Assembly: GCF_028769735.1 (NCBI RefSeq)
Contig: NC_088171.1
Location: 143,241,917-143,305,916, forward strand
Source: Zonotrichia leucophrys gambelii
Taxonomy: Eukaryota > Chordata > Aves > Passeriformes > Passerellidae
Direction: 5' to 3'
Length of the DNA: 64,000 bases
Both the position numbers and the translations under genes were made by a program. Below the pieces are notes generated by a model. It was not told where the DNA came from. It saw only the letters and a list, made by a program, of their open reading frames with translations, and ran no database searches. Each line of letters starts with the position of its first letter. Within the stretch, counting starts at the first letter, position 1. This document shows, in pieces, positions 13,164 to 25,418 of the stretch.

Positions 13164-13228
13164 TTTTGCTCAATCTCAAAACACATTTTCTTCTTTAGGA
13201 AGAAACTGTGTTTTGAGATTGAGAGAAA
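13164..13228. other. Near-perfect 65-nt inverted repeat (hairpin)
   Basis: The left arm 13169-13185 pairs base for base with 13207-13223 (17 bp). A single T/C mismatch follows (13186/13206), then seven more pairs (13187-13193 with 13199-13205) closing a 5-nt loop TTTAG at 13194-13198. Outside the 17-bp stem a G/A mismatch, a T-G wobble and three pairs extend it to 13164/13228. About 28 pairs with two mismatches is far more than chance pairing. The size and loop suit a microRNA-type precursor, but a small palindromic transposon remnant or a recent inverted duplication is equally possible. There is no flanking target-site duplication and no recognised miRNA seed. Confidence 0.7.
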
Positions 13229-13267
13229 AATAGAACCTGATGATTCTTCACTTTGGTTGCTGTATTC

Positions 13268-13307
13268 TTGTGGGCAAAGCCTTCACCTTGTGGGCAAAGC
13301 CTTCACC
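13268..13307. repeat. Exact 20-bp tandem duplication
   Basis: Unit TTGTGGGCAAAGCCTTCACC at 13268-13287 is repeated exactly at 13288-13307. The absence of any mismatch suggests a recent event. Confidence 0.93.
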
Positions 13308-13870
13308 TGTTGTGCAATCCAAGAGGAAACCCACCAGGGCAAAAAAGTAAGGGCAATTACTTTACCATGTTTTTTGCTACTAACATATTTATATATTTTT
13401 TCCTCATGAAAGGAACTTCTATTTTATGTATCAATATCCACACTTGTCTATGTGGATAATTGCTTTGGAAATAAAAGAGTTTGGGGGAATATGTGGGAGT
13501 TGCTATTGCTCTTTTTTTTTTCTTTCAGCAGGAAAAGGTGAAGTAGTGGCAAACCAAATCCCATTTATAGAGCATTTGGTTCACAAATTCTTTTAGATCC
13601 TTATTTTCTGGTTAATGGAAGTATTTGATCTGATCCAATGTCATTATCTAGTCTTCAGTGATAGCACATCTAGACCATAATGAGCTCTGTTGATCCAGAG
13701 AAAATGAGAGTATAATAGCAGAGGAATTTAATTGTGAACAGCTCTTCAGTTAAGTAGAAAATAATATTAAAAAGTCAGTGGTTGGAAGCTGAAGGCAGAA
13801 AAATTATACCTAATTTCTAGTGTGATTTATCTACACACTCAGAATAAATGAGATTAACAATCGTAATAAA

Positions 13871-13910
13871 TGTAAGGATGCTGTGGACCTTGTAAGGATG
13901 CTGTGGACCT
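13871..13910. repeat. Exact 20-bp tandem duplication
   Basis: Unit TGTAAGGATGCTGTGGACCT at 13871-13890 is repeated exactly at 13891-13910. It has the same period as the unrelated duplication 603 bp upstream. Confidence 0.93.
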
Positions 13911-15253
13911 TGGGATTCTTGGCCTGGGACATATCTCACCCAGTTCTGGATGCCTATGATGCATCTATATCCACTTCTCAGAGCTTTGTTTTTGTGTCTT
14001 GTTTGTTTTTGGGTAAGGATTCAGTCAGCACCAGGGTGTGATTCAACCAGCTAAAGACAGTCACTTAATTTAGGATGAAATAAAAAAAATTCCAAGGCTC
14101 CAGTGGATATATTGACCTTATCCCCACCAGATGCAGAAGGACAACCAGGTGACATGACAGACACCTAGATGCAGGTGGGTTATTTCTGCCTCGGAAGAAC
14201 TCAGCCTAAATTACATTCTCCAGACCAGCCAGTGATCAAGAGCCTGAAGGAAATGCAGTTTTAATAGCCTGTTGTGCAGGAGACCAGAGGGTAGGATCAC
14301 CAGGCCCTTCTGAGCATAGAATATGTGAATCACCAGTGAGTAATTCTCCAACTGCTCTTAAAAACTCTGCTGATCATTTTGGGGCTTTCGCTATGATTTC
14401 CTCCATTCCCAATGATTCATCTCTACCCTGGCCATGTTTTTGAATGAAGGCCCATGGGGAAGCTGCTTTTCTTGTTCTGGGTCTTAGCCTGCTGCAAGGA
14501 AAAATGAGGCACAGAAGTGTGAAAGCACTTTTCAGCTCATCCTGGTGCTTTTTTCTGACCGATGCCAGCAGAGATATGAGAGTCATTGAAATCAGTACCA
14601 TTTTGAGCAAGTTTAGGGCCCCAGCAGAACGACTTACAATATTAGGGCCTCTTTTTCTATCATGCACTTGATAATGATCTTCTTGGACTTGACCTCCTTA
14701 GTTATTTGTTCCTTGCAGACTGTTTGTGCCCAGTTTCACACAAGAGCTGTTTGCCTGATGTGTGTGTTTTTGTGAGGGTTTACTCTGTGCCTTGAAATGG
14801 CTTCCCTTGCCAATGCACCCTGCCTGTTGTGTCCCATCTGGTTCCCTTGCTGTGGCCATACACAATTCCCCACCTGCTCTGGACACAAGAGACTTATCAA
14901 TGTGTGCAGAGTGCCATACTGAGACACTTTGCTCCCTGGACATTTCCCCATTGTGCATTCTCTCCAACCTTTCTTTTACAGATGCTCTTTTCAGGCCAGT
15001 GGTGTGCCTCCCACCCATGCGTGGCTTTCCTAGGCACCCTTATCCCTGATACCATGATTTTTTCCTGGCTGTCACCCTGCTGGTTCCCTGCCACCCTTCC
15101 AGCTGGGATGCAGTAGAGCCAGTTGGCATCAGGAGTATTTGCCTTCATTCAGCACCAACTTCCCTTCCTGTCTTTTTTATAAGAAATATGGACAAAAACG
15201 TTTTAACAAGGCCTGCAGTGACAGGGTAAAGAGTGAAAGTTTTAAATGAAAAG

Positions 15254-15475
15254 AGGGTAATTTATATTGGACATTAGAAATTCTTTACAATGAGGGTGAA
15301 AGGGGTTGCCCAGGGCAGTTGTGGGTGTCTTTTCTCCTGAAGTGTTCAAGGCCAGATTTGCTGGGGCTCTGACCAACCTGGTCTAGTGGAAGGTGTCCTT
15401 GCCTGTGACAGGGGTTTGCAACTGGGTGACCTTTAAGGTTGCTTCCAACTCAAACTATTCCCTGATTCTGTCATA
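15254..15475 (+). mobile_element. CR1 LINE 3' end
   Basis: Plus-strand copy. It begins at the 'ttatattggacattag' block, which encodes the distal RT tail in full-length elements. It runs through 'aggggttgcccagggcag', 'gtgttcaaggccag' and 'gcttccaactcaaactattccctgattctgtca', the CR1 3' terminus. 5'-truncated at about 15254; no intact frame. Confidence 0.8.
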
Positions 15476-17234
15476 ACATATCTTTGCTAAAGATATATAG
15501 TTTCCATCAAATCTGAAGAAACTAAGTGGGGTTTTCTTCCTGGCTCTTAATTTTGCTTTTTGTTTCCTTTTCTTCCCGCATTACCTATTGTCTCAATGCT
15601 ACATTATCCTATACCAGATAAAAACATCTTGTGCTTTGCTTTTCTTCTCCACTAACACAGAAGTTAAGGTCATCATTGTGTCCTACTTTCATTGCTGTCT
15701 CCTGACTCATTAGTTTATTGCCAAATTCTCTTTAGAAGTTTGTAATTCTTCCCAGTGCTGGCAACAATCCTATCACTACAATCGAATCTCTAGCAGTTTA
15801 GATTTCTTTTCCGTCTGCTCTGACCTTCACACCTCGTGGAAAATGTGTTTGTTTTGCTGTTGTCTTTTTGTGAGTGTTGCAACAAATACTGCCCTTTAAT
15901 TTTTGTTTCACTAGGGACTTTTCAATGTCTTCTCTGTTCTGCCAATAAATTGTGTCACATCCTGTGAGGATTTAAACCTGTCTCCTCTGCTGAACTCTTA
16001 GTTTCTCCCAGACTGTTGTCTGCATCTGAATTTTACTGGTCTTTTCATTTAGCATTTTAAGAAGTTTTCCTTTGAAAAGGTATTCTTTGAGTCATTTTGG
16101 TTTCTTTCCTTCCCCATGACCTATGGTCTTTATTTTTCACATTTCTTGCTTTCTTCAGTGTCTTCCTCATTAAATGGACTTCATTCCCACCAACTTGCCA
16201 CAGGCACCAAGCTAAATTTTGGGACAACACACCCTTGGGGTTCACTTAGTGCTTTCTTCCCCTTCCTTGGCAATATCAAGTTTCCTCCAAAGTGCTCCAA
16301 ATCCTTCTGACTGAGACCAGAGCACACTGTTCCTCATTTTTTTCCTTCCAGTGCTGAAACCACAGTGATTAGTGGTATTGAGTGGGTTTGTTTCAACACA
16401 GCTTCTCTGGACCATGGGAACCATAAGCATAGAAAATTGAAGTGCTCACACCAGCACTCTTCCTCCAGTTGTGCTGGAATAATATGGCTCGCGTTGGTTC
16501 AGCACTCACTCAGGTGTCTGTGTTTTCACCTGTGTGCCTCAGCCCAGATACATATTCTCTGCTCTTCTCATTCTTTCACCACTTGTCTGGGTGTTAAATT
16601 GGGAATGGATGCAAATATTTCTTCAGGGAGCTCTGCTGGCAGCAAGATCTCAGCCACATGATCCCAGTTGCTCCACATGGGCTGGGGGAAGGCATCTCCT
16701 GGAAGATTCCCACATGGAATATATGTTGCAAGGTGGGGTGTTTGAGAAGAAATTCTGCTGTTTTACTCCACTCTTGTCTGTCCATTGATAAACAAAGCAT
16801 GTCTGATATGCAATCCATTTGGAAGCCTTTATTTGCCAAAGAATGTTTTACTGTCTCTTCAAATCCTCATAAACCATCGAAGTTGAGCAAAGCAGCACAG
16901 TTAAACCTCTCAGTCCATGTTGTTCTGTCTCCAGTGAGTACTCCTGAGCAGGAGCAGCAAAATTTCCTACCACTTGAAATATGCAAAGAATGCCTCTAAT
17001 ATATTCATGAAAAATAATAAGCTACCTGCAAATGGAGCCACACCTGTTTCCTCCAACCAAAGGAGAAAGTGGATTAAGCCCTTGCCTCATTTTTCCACAG
17101 CTCTTACAAAACACTGAGTGCTGTTTACAGTTGGGAGCCTGATTATCGTTATGCTTCTTTAGCTCAGGGAAAAACAGCTTTTCCTGGTGTAGATTATATT
17201 TGCATTTATATTTATTCATTTGCATACAGAATTT

Positions 17235-17640
17235 TGTACCCTACTCTTGAAAGGTAAAGATATTCCAGCTCTTTTAAAGGCAATAACAGTTCATTTTATG
17301 TCCTGTTCTCCATAACAATAATTGCTATAACTCTGAAGTTCCCCTGGCACTTTAAGGGCAATAAAGAAAGGGGCGGATGGAAAAAGAGAAGAAAATTCTC
17401 CTATTAATTGGTGAGACTCCAGGGTTCTGCTCTGCAGTGTTTTACTCCTGTGAGTAATCTCATTATCCTTGGTAGGACTGGTTGCACAGAGGCAGCAGGA
17501 TCATGCTCCAGAAGTCCAGCCTTTAATCAAATCTACCTGTTTAAAAGGAACACATGGTTGCCTTTCAGTGGGAGCCTTTAGCTCTGAAATGAGGATGTAA
17601 ATTAGCCAAAATGCCTCAGAGGATGGAAAACTTCATCTGC
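17235..17640. promoter_or_regulatory. Possible conserved non-coding element
   Basis: Complex, repeat-free sequence dense in transcription-factor-like words: ATTAATTGG near 17404, TAATCTCATTA near 17455, TTTAATCAAATC near 17522 (TCF-like), and CAATAATTG near 17317. No reading frame is present. The enhancer reading is an inference from texture; conservation was not tested. Confidence 0.2.
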
Positions 17641-17690
17641 CAGGTTTTCCCTCTGCTCTTGCTGAAATGAATCCATTGGTTATGTGTGCC

Positions 17691-17715
17691 TGTGTGTGTG
17701 TGTGTGTGTGTGTGT
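17691..17715. repeat. (TG)12 microsatellite
   Basis: Twelve perfect TG units plus T. Long enough to be polymorphic within a population. Confidence 0.93.
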
Positions 17716-19729
17716 ACATGTGCAGGGGAGTGATTCTTCGCTATTTTTTTTTTCATAGAGATTCAGATCCCCCTTTAGAGAAAAGTATCTCACCATGTGT
17801 TTGAAAAAACCATGTATAAAGGGTTGTGTTGTATGGATGCAGTAAAACACATAGAAATCTTTAGTCAGGAAAAGAAAAGAATAGAGGGCTTAAGACAAAC
17901 TATTTGAATGCTAGTAAATGTATTCAGATCCCCTAAATGTGAGTTAGAAAAGCAGGTCTTTGAAATAGTCTTCCATTTAGAATCAGATTTAGCCTAAATT
18001 CCAAATTTGTTGCATAATGAGAAAAAAAATCATTGTGTTTTTTATAAATGTCAACAAATGTTCCCACATCTTCTGTAGCTATCAAATGGGGTAACACAGA
18101 AAAATAACACAATCTTTCCCATACTAAGAAATAAAATGCTAGGTGAAAACCAGAAAAGATGCAGAAAAGTTCTGTTTGTCTCAGAAAGATTTAAAATAAG
18201 ACTCCAAAGCAGCCCTGATATTTTTTCCCCACAAGAACAGGCACAAACTCAAGCAGAAAATCAATGAGTCACAGCAGAACAGCTTGGCTCTACTTCTACA
18301 CTCTCTGTCCCCTGCCTGCCACCTCACCAGGCATCCAAGGTTCTGTCCTTCTTCTGCCGCCTCCCTGGTGGCCTTCAGGAGTAACTTGAGGGAGAGTAAT
18401 CTCATCCCATGGAGATGACCCCCTAAAATTGATTTTCTACTGCTGTGGGTAAAGCAGCACACTACAGAGAGAGGTATTGATCCCCTTCTGAGGCATTCCT
18501 GCCATAGCAGAACTCTAGAGACTTTTAGAGCATTTTGCTGCTGATACACTTCCACTGATTTCTTTGTGTTCCAGCCATCATCAGGGATGGCAATGCAGGT
18601 GTCCTGTGCAGGAGAGTCAAGAGGAGAGCGGGGGAGGTTGTGATTGACCTTTTGAAGCAGGACAGGTATTATAAGGTGACTTTTAGTGCTTTGCTGCTTC
18701 TCCTGGCTTCCTCTTTGAGATCAGTTTAAGCCATACTCACACCAAATGAGGATCTGACCTCCATTCTTAGGAAGAGCACCAAGCTTGTTTACAAAATAAT
18801 TGACTTGGCTTCCAACCCAAGAAAAGCATCTTTTTCTTTTGGTTTCGGTCAAGTTCAGTTCCTATTATGGTTAGCCAGGCTTGTACAGTAAATATTTGGC
18901 AACTGGCACTGTGGTGTTGCTCAGTGTGAACCTTTAGTGCTGCGGTTGCTTACACAAGAGCAAGGCTGGGCCAGCTGAGTGGCTGCTGCTGTGGGACAGG
19001 GCTGGTGGCAGTGCAGTGAGTGGGGTGGCCACACCAGCCAGGCTGGCTTGTGCCATCAGCCTTGCCTGACTCCACAACAACCACCCAGACCCTTTTCAGC
19101 TGTGGCATCCTGTAGGAATCTGTGGATTTGGAGTGGCTTAAAAATGCCAGTGGTGCAAAGCAGGTGTGGTGTGAACTGTGCATCTGGGGGAGGCTGGAGA
19201 GAAGCTGCATGGTGCCATGGCTTGGGGTTGCTTTACCCAAGACTGGTCTGTAGCTGCTGGTTGCTCTCCAGCACTGAGCAACGTGACATCACCCACTTGC
19301 ACATTCAGATTAAAGTGGAGCACTTTAAAGCAATGTTTACCTTTATTGTTTGTTTGTTTTTGAAAAAAAGATATCTTTTCCAGATTATTCTTTGTATGCT
19401 GAGTGTGTGTATGTGAGTGAATTAGATATGTGCTTCAAAGAACCAAACTGTACATAGCACATAGCATTATTCCATTTATACCACTTCACTGCCATTCACA
19501 AAGAAAGAAGGTCAACCTCCTGCCGGCCCATGACAGACCTGGCTTCTCACTCAGTCTGTACAGGTGACAACTTTTTGGGCAGAAGTAGATTCAAGTTTTA
19601 AACAGATTTATTTATTAAAAGTTGATGCAGTTTTAACACATCAATGACTTAATTTGGATGCAAATATGTTTGAGAAACATCTGTCAGGATTGAAGAAGGC
19701 TCAGATAAGTCTGTCTTCAGCATGGAGAT

Positions 19730-19785
19730 AAAACCATCTTAGGAAACCTCCAAAGGTGCCTTCCAACTCTTGATTTCAGTGGTAA
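19730..19785 (+). mobile_element. Possible CR1 LINE 3' end, faint
   Basis: 'accatcttaggaaacctcc' followed by 'aaggtgccttccaactcttga' resembles the last 50 bp of a CR1 element on the plus strand. Too short and decayed to be certain. Confidence 0.3.
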
Positions 19786-20950
19786 CTTGATCCTTTAAAT
19801 TGACAGTAATTTCCCGGTAGGGCATGTATACACAATCCCTGGCATCTTGAGGGCAGTTTTTTGCTAACAAAGAAGTGAAGCTGACTGAAGTGCAGCTCTG
19901 ACATGCAGATGAGCTCAAAAGCCACTGCAAGACAAAATATCTCAATTTTGCTAGGCTAAAATGTGAAAGCTTTTGGGTCATTACCTGCTACATCACTCCC
20001 CTCCCTAATCTCAGACCCATCCTCTCAGACTTTCAGTTCCTCACTCTGATTTGGTTATGCCCATGATGTTGAAACACTCTCCTCTGTGTACCTCCTCCTG
20101 CTACTATTAGTTCCTTATTTTTTCTTCTGAAATCTCTTACATTTGTTTATAGATAAACCTTCTGAACTTCCTCTAAACCACCACCTCTGCTTGTTTTCCT
20201 GTGGAGACCTCTTTCATAATTTTACTTTTCCCACTAATTTGGTTTCTCTCCTGTAATTTCTCTTATTTCCCTTCACCCTGGAGTTTTCCAGTGTATAGCT
20301 CATATTCTTTTCCTGTCTTTCCATTTTCTTGGGGCTGCCTACTACAGAAGTCGATGTCTTTCTTTTCTGACAGTCAATTTAATGTTTTTTTTTTTGTTCA
20401 CACAGAACTGTTTCTTCCCCCTGAAGCTCATGTGGGCTATATAAGTGCAAATTGTTTCAGCCCATGAAAGAAAGTCTCCCCAGACTGAAATCTTTCCTAG
20501 TTGCACTAATTTTCCTGATAGTTCTCTAAGGTTTTAATCTGTGCTTTTCATAGGGACTCTTGATATGAGGTTGTATTCTTTCAGTTAACTAATCTTGCCT
20601 TGCACAGGACAGGTGTTTATGGAACTTGCTGGGCCCATGAAAAACCTGAGCCCCAGCCCATGTTTGGGAAAAACAAGGGACTTGGCCTTTGGTCATCCCT
20701 GTCCAGAATGAGGGTCCTGCCCATGACATTTCTGACCCAGATGAGATGGGAACCTCTCAGAGGTCCAAGAAAATCTTCTAGATGTTGCAGAAGTGTCCTG
20801 GTGCGAAATAAGAGAAATCTCAGAAGTGGAAGTGGTTTGGGAAAACTAATTCTCACAGAGTTACCACAGGGCTCACATCCTCAGCTGTGCAGAGGTGAGG
20901 ATGCATCGCAATGTGAGGATTGGGCTGGTTGGCTGCTAATTTCAGCCTTC

Positions 20951-21088
20951 TCACAGAATGGTTTGGGATGGAAGGGACCTTCAAGATCATCAGGCTCCAA
21001 TCCCCTGCCATGGGCAGGAACACTTTCCACGAGCCCAGGCTGCTCAGGGCCCTGTCCAGCCTAGTGTTCTCCCAGAGTTCAGGACCAC
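20951..21088 (-). mobile_element. CR1 LINE 3' end
   Basis: The plus strand reads CTCACAGAATGGTTTGGGAT, then 'ggaagggaccttcaagatcat', 'caatcccctgccatgggcag' and 'ggctgctcagggccctgtcc'. This is the reversed CR1 3' terminus and its first conserved block. The copy is on the minus strand, about 140 bp, strongly 5'-truncated. Confidence 0.85.
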
Positions 21089-24000
21089 TTGCAAAGCAGT
21101 AACCTGAGATTTTTCCCTAATTTGTTCATTACACCAACTTTCAAGCATAATTTGCCTCACTACATAGGATCATGACTGCCTTCACACTTTTTATTTCTCC
21201 ATGCTAGGAATAATCTCAATTTTTCATTGCTATTACTTTTTTTAGATGAACATTTCCTTCCTCTTTGTCAGTTTATGCAATAGTATAAAATTGCTGTCAC
21301 GATCAGTTACACATCCTCTGACAGACCCATACAGGCAACTTCACTATCCTATCTACTAAAAATAAAGTAATTAGGAAAAAAAAAAGTGCCCCATTTGTCA
21401 TCAGCCACTGGAAATGAACCTGTGTTTTAGATGGAAATATTGAAAGTATAAGTCTCCTTATTTTCAGTTAAAGCAAATCAGCCTGTTCTTCCTCTTTATT
21501 TACAGGTGAAACCATAACATTTCCTGCCAAACAAATCTCTGAAATACTATTCTCTTTAAATAGTTTTTAATTTTGTTTTGTTTGTTGGGGTTTGGTTTTT
21601 TTTCCCCCTCTGCATTTCTGTAATGTTCCAGTTTTGTGTTTATTTAGCACAGGAATAAGGAAAGACAACTCTAATTTATTTTTAAAAGGTGTAAAATGCA
21701 GTGCAAGGTGCAAAGGACAGTAGAAGTGGTTTATGCATGATTGGTCCACTCACAGGTTACTGTGTTTCTGCTCCATGTCCTTAAAATTTTGCATAAGTGC
21801 ATCCTCTGTTACTGGAACTGGAAGAATGCAGAGGTTCTGCCTGTGTTACATTAAAAAATGGTCAAATTTCACTAGTGTTATTAACTTGCAATCTCATTCC
21901 TTTCTTTGACATAAAGACAAACTAATCCTTACATAAAACTCTGAATTTCTGTAAAAATATGCTGATCGTTAGCTAATTTTTCCTTTTGTTTTCTTCTCCC
22001 AGTTGTTTTACTTTTATTTTCATGACTGGAACACATCAGCCCTTTGCCTGTGGGTAAACAGCAAAGTTGTATAAGATCGAAACAAACAATATTCACCGCA
22101 ATAAAAGTACAAGCAGATCTTCTGAGCCTCATGCATCCAGAGATGGCTTCATCCTCCCCTTCAGATTCCTCCTTTGCTGTGGCTGTGTCACCCACTGGTG
22201 AAATAGAATTGCATGTGCTTCTCCCAGCAGCATCCCACTGGTTTGGTGCAGCCTGGCAGGAGGAGCGTGGAGTTCATGACCATTGCCACCAGGATCGGGG
22301 ACAGCCCAGCTGCCAGTCTCAGGAGCCTGCTCACCCACATTTTCCTCCTTGTCCCCTGGCTTTGAGGCTGCTGGAAGTCACTGTTTCTTCCTCACCACTC
22401 TCCTCCATGCCTTGTCTGCTGCAGGGTTTCAGGAGCTGATGTCTCCGAAGGCTCCTTCAGCAGAAAGCTTTTGGCATCTGCAGAGTGCAGCTCCATCACT
22501 GAGCTGATGTAGTAAAAAGGTTTCCAGAGGCTACTCTGTGACATCTGCTGTGCTTAGACTTCAAGGCATTTGCAGAGGTGAAATAAACATAATATTATCT
22601 GACTAGAAAGCAAATCCTTTCTCTTTAAAATTCATGTTAAATGCAAAGTGCAGTGGAAGAGGAATGGAAAGCATCAATCCAGATCATTTACTGTTACCCC
22701 TAAGGAGCAGATACATTGTGTTTTTTGTTCAAAGATTGCTGTACAGCTATTTAAGAGCATTCTTGGCTTCATGGGAAGGAGGGGAATGTACCCCTGTTGT
22801 CATTAATTATTGATAATTGATGGCATATTTAATGAGTTCAGAAAATGATCAGTTCATTCACAATAATCTCTTCTGCTTGCCCTCTTCAGATCCTCTAGGA
22901 AAAAAACCCCAACAGACAGCAAAATGGAGCCACTAAAATTCAGGATGTCTAATGGGACTTACATAATATAAAATAGCAAGATGAAGACACAGTTTCAGTG
23001 AAGGTTGGTGCTACTTAGATAATTTTATAAATACAGCAAGTTTCTTCATTTTTTTTAAAGAAGAAAACATCACACCTACTGAAATGTTGTTCCGTTAACT
23101 TAGATTGAGCATGCAAATAAAGGAAAAGAATGAGGAATTAGGTATTCAGAAAGAGTTCCCATAAAGGCTGGTTAAAGTCAGCATCAAGAATGAGGAGGCT
23201 GCTCCCAAAGGGGAATGCATGCTGAGAGAAGGGGGAATTGCCCTCTGAATGTCTTTAGTCTGGAGCTGTTTGGGGTGCAGCTTTTGTGCTACATCTTTAC
23301 AGTCCACAGTAAAATGGGTCACTGGCTAGTGACCTGGAATCCTAATAGTCATCCCAAACAGCAGTCACCACTGTTAAAATGTCAGCAAGGATGATAAGAA
23401 GTATCAGATATTTGGGGGTAGTGGGTAAGACAACAACTGTTTCTTCTCTTCTATTTGCAAAAATGGGTTCTGGCAGTTACACATCCGCTGAGGATTGATT
23501 TGCTCCTTAGGAATAGTACAAGAAGGAGGAATAATAGGAAAATATTTTATGAAATGTGACAGCAGATGGGCTATTAGGTCTGACTCACTGTGTGGCAAAC
23601 TCCTGCTAAGGACCTTGTGACTGGCGGCCACTTGGGCAGGGCTTACAGACCTGACAGCCTTTGCCACCTCTGCCTGGCACAGGTGAACCTCAGCCTTGCA
23701 AGCACCACGCTGTTCTGAGACTCATGGTGCCAAAATGTGTATCTGAGTCAGGGAAACTGAATTATGTGAATAATTAAAATCCCTACCGGAGTTGACTGTT
23801 GTGCACTATGTGGATGGTGAAGTTAGCTCTGCCCACAATCACTACATCAATCTTTTAAGTTATCAAACCAAGGGGCCCCTGCTGCAGGTGGAGATGTCAA
23901 GTAGGATGTCTTACTCACACATTGAGTAGGGGTAAGTGGAGGGAAGGTTGGATATATCAGAAAGGTAACAAATGCAGTGAAAATGCCACAGCCACGTACA

Positions 24001-25412
24001 AATTGATAGATCCATGTTTAATTTGACCTTTAAAAATCAAATGAGAAGACCACTATATGACTCAAAGTAGGGAAGGCCCCTGCCATAGAAAGAGAAAGTA
24101 CAGACTGATCTAGTACTTCTTATCTGGTTTTAATTTCTGTATCATGGATGACATCTTAAACATCAAGTCTTCATGAAGCCAAAGGACCACTGGTTTTAGA
24201 ATGACTGCACATTCCCACCATGGGCACAGGAGACTGTCAGGGGAAAAAGAGCTGTAGCTGGTGTCAAAGCTCATCTTTGGTATAACAAAGGACCTAAATC
24301 AACCTTTCTTCCACCATCTGCTGAATCAAGAAGCCAGAGTTGGAGTCCTGTAGCTGCCTGTGATATTTTCAGTTCCAAGTGCATTTAATTTTGTTTACAA
24401 CTGCACTGCACTTGCTCAGAGAACCACTTGCACCTCTTGCCAGTGCTTTGGAGATGATGTAGTTGTGTGAACTAAGGAAATTACTCTTCTGTTATTACTT
24501 CAGACTTTATATAAGAAAATATAAGAGGCATGAAACAGCTTGTATCTTGCTTATATTTGGTGTATTATGGAAATCAAATACTTTTACTTTCTGTAGACTG
24601 AGGAAGTTATGTCTCCTTTGCCTTAGAGGTGCAGTTTCTGTGTAGGTTGCTCCAGAGGCCACTGGTGCTGAGCAGAGGCAGAAGTGTGTCCTCTCTCCTG
24701 AGCACATTAATATGTGCCATTGAATTATTGTGAGGACCCTGAAACTTGCTGGAGAAACCTCTTGGGAGGATTAAGGATGATGCAGCTGCCAGTGAGGGCA
24801 AACCTGAGGGCACATCTCTGCTGAAGGTGCAGCACAGAAATTTGATGTCAGGGCAGGCAGGTGAGGGAGGTTGGGAACAGCAGCAGCACCTCTGGTGTCC
24901 CAGTTCTTTGAGAGAGGGGGGAGTTTTCCTGCCCTCCACAGATGATCTACAGGCCTGCAAGAAAGAGGGGAGAAAATCTCAGTATTCTCCTCCTCAAAAC
25001 AACAAATACTCCTGTATTGAGTTCAAACAGAGTCTGAAATATTCTTTACAACACCTGTAGGACCTGAGGATTCAGAAAGCCCACTTTGGCAATATTTATG
25101 AAGAGTGAGTAGCTTAGTGAAGCTCACATGCCCATGTTTTCCAGATCCCTGCACCAAATGGATATTCTGATTCAATGCAACAAATCAGAGCACTCTTAGT
25201 TCAGTGAACCTCATGAAGCTGTGACATGTGCACTCCCAATGCAGTCCTGGAGTTAGGGATTATTTGGAATGGTGCAACACTGGATGTCCTCCTGCCATTG
25301 GGAATTCCCACAAAGGTTGCCCTACAGCAGTTGCAAAGCACAGCAACAAATTTGGGCTGTGATATTCTTGGGTCTTACCCCTGTTCATAGCCAAGCAACA
25401 CAGAGGAATATG
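21089..25412. other. Unique gene-free DNA
   Basis: No gene recognised. There is AT-rich low-complexity sequence around 21540-21610 (G/T-rich) and a TAAT-motif cluster at 22800-22870. Frames of up to 131 codons (22044-22439, plus) carry no domain I know. Otherwise featureless. Confidence 0.6.
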
Positions 25413-25418
25413 GAGGGG
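25413..25418. repeat. Target-site duplication, left copy
   Basis: GAGGGG directly abuts the left end of the solo LTR and is repeated exactly at 25800-25805 on the other side. Confidence 0.88.

Larger units (their letters stand above)
12693..15253. other. Unique gene-free DNA
   Basis: No gene recognised. Overlapping frames of about 95-106 codons on both strands at 14698-15116 look like chance in a locally GC-richer patch. Three small structured items in this stretch are listed separately: a hairpin at 13164 and two 20-bp tandem duplications. Confidence 0.6.
15476..19729. other. Unique gene-free DNA
   Basis: No gene, RNA or mobile element recognised in about 4.2 kb. Frames such as the 124-codon one on the minus strand at 18181-18555 and the 145-codon one on the plus strand at 18979-19416 lack domains and flanking splice signals. 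A microsatellite, a possible regulatory block and a weak exon-like segment are listed or discussed separately. Confidence 0.6.

Noticed and set aside
20600..21064. 154-codon plus-strand frame
   Set aside because: Its last third runs antisense through a CR1 3' end (20951-21088), so it is not a gene.
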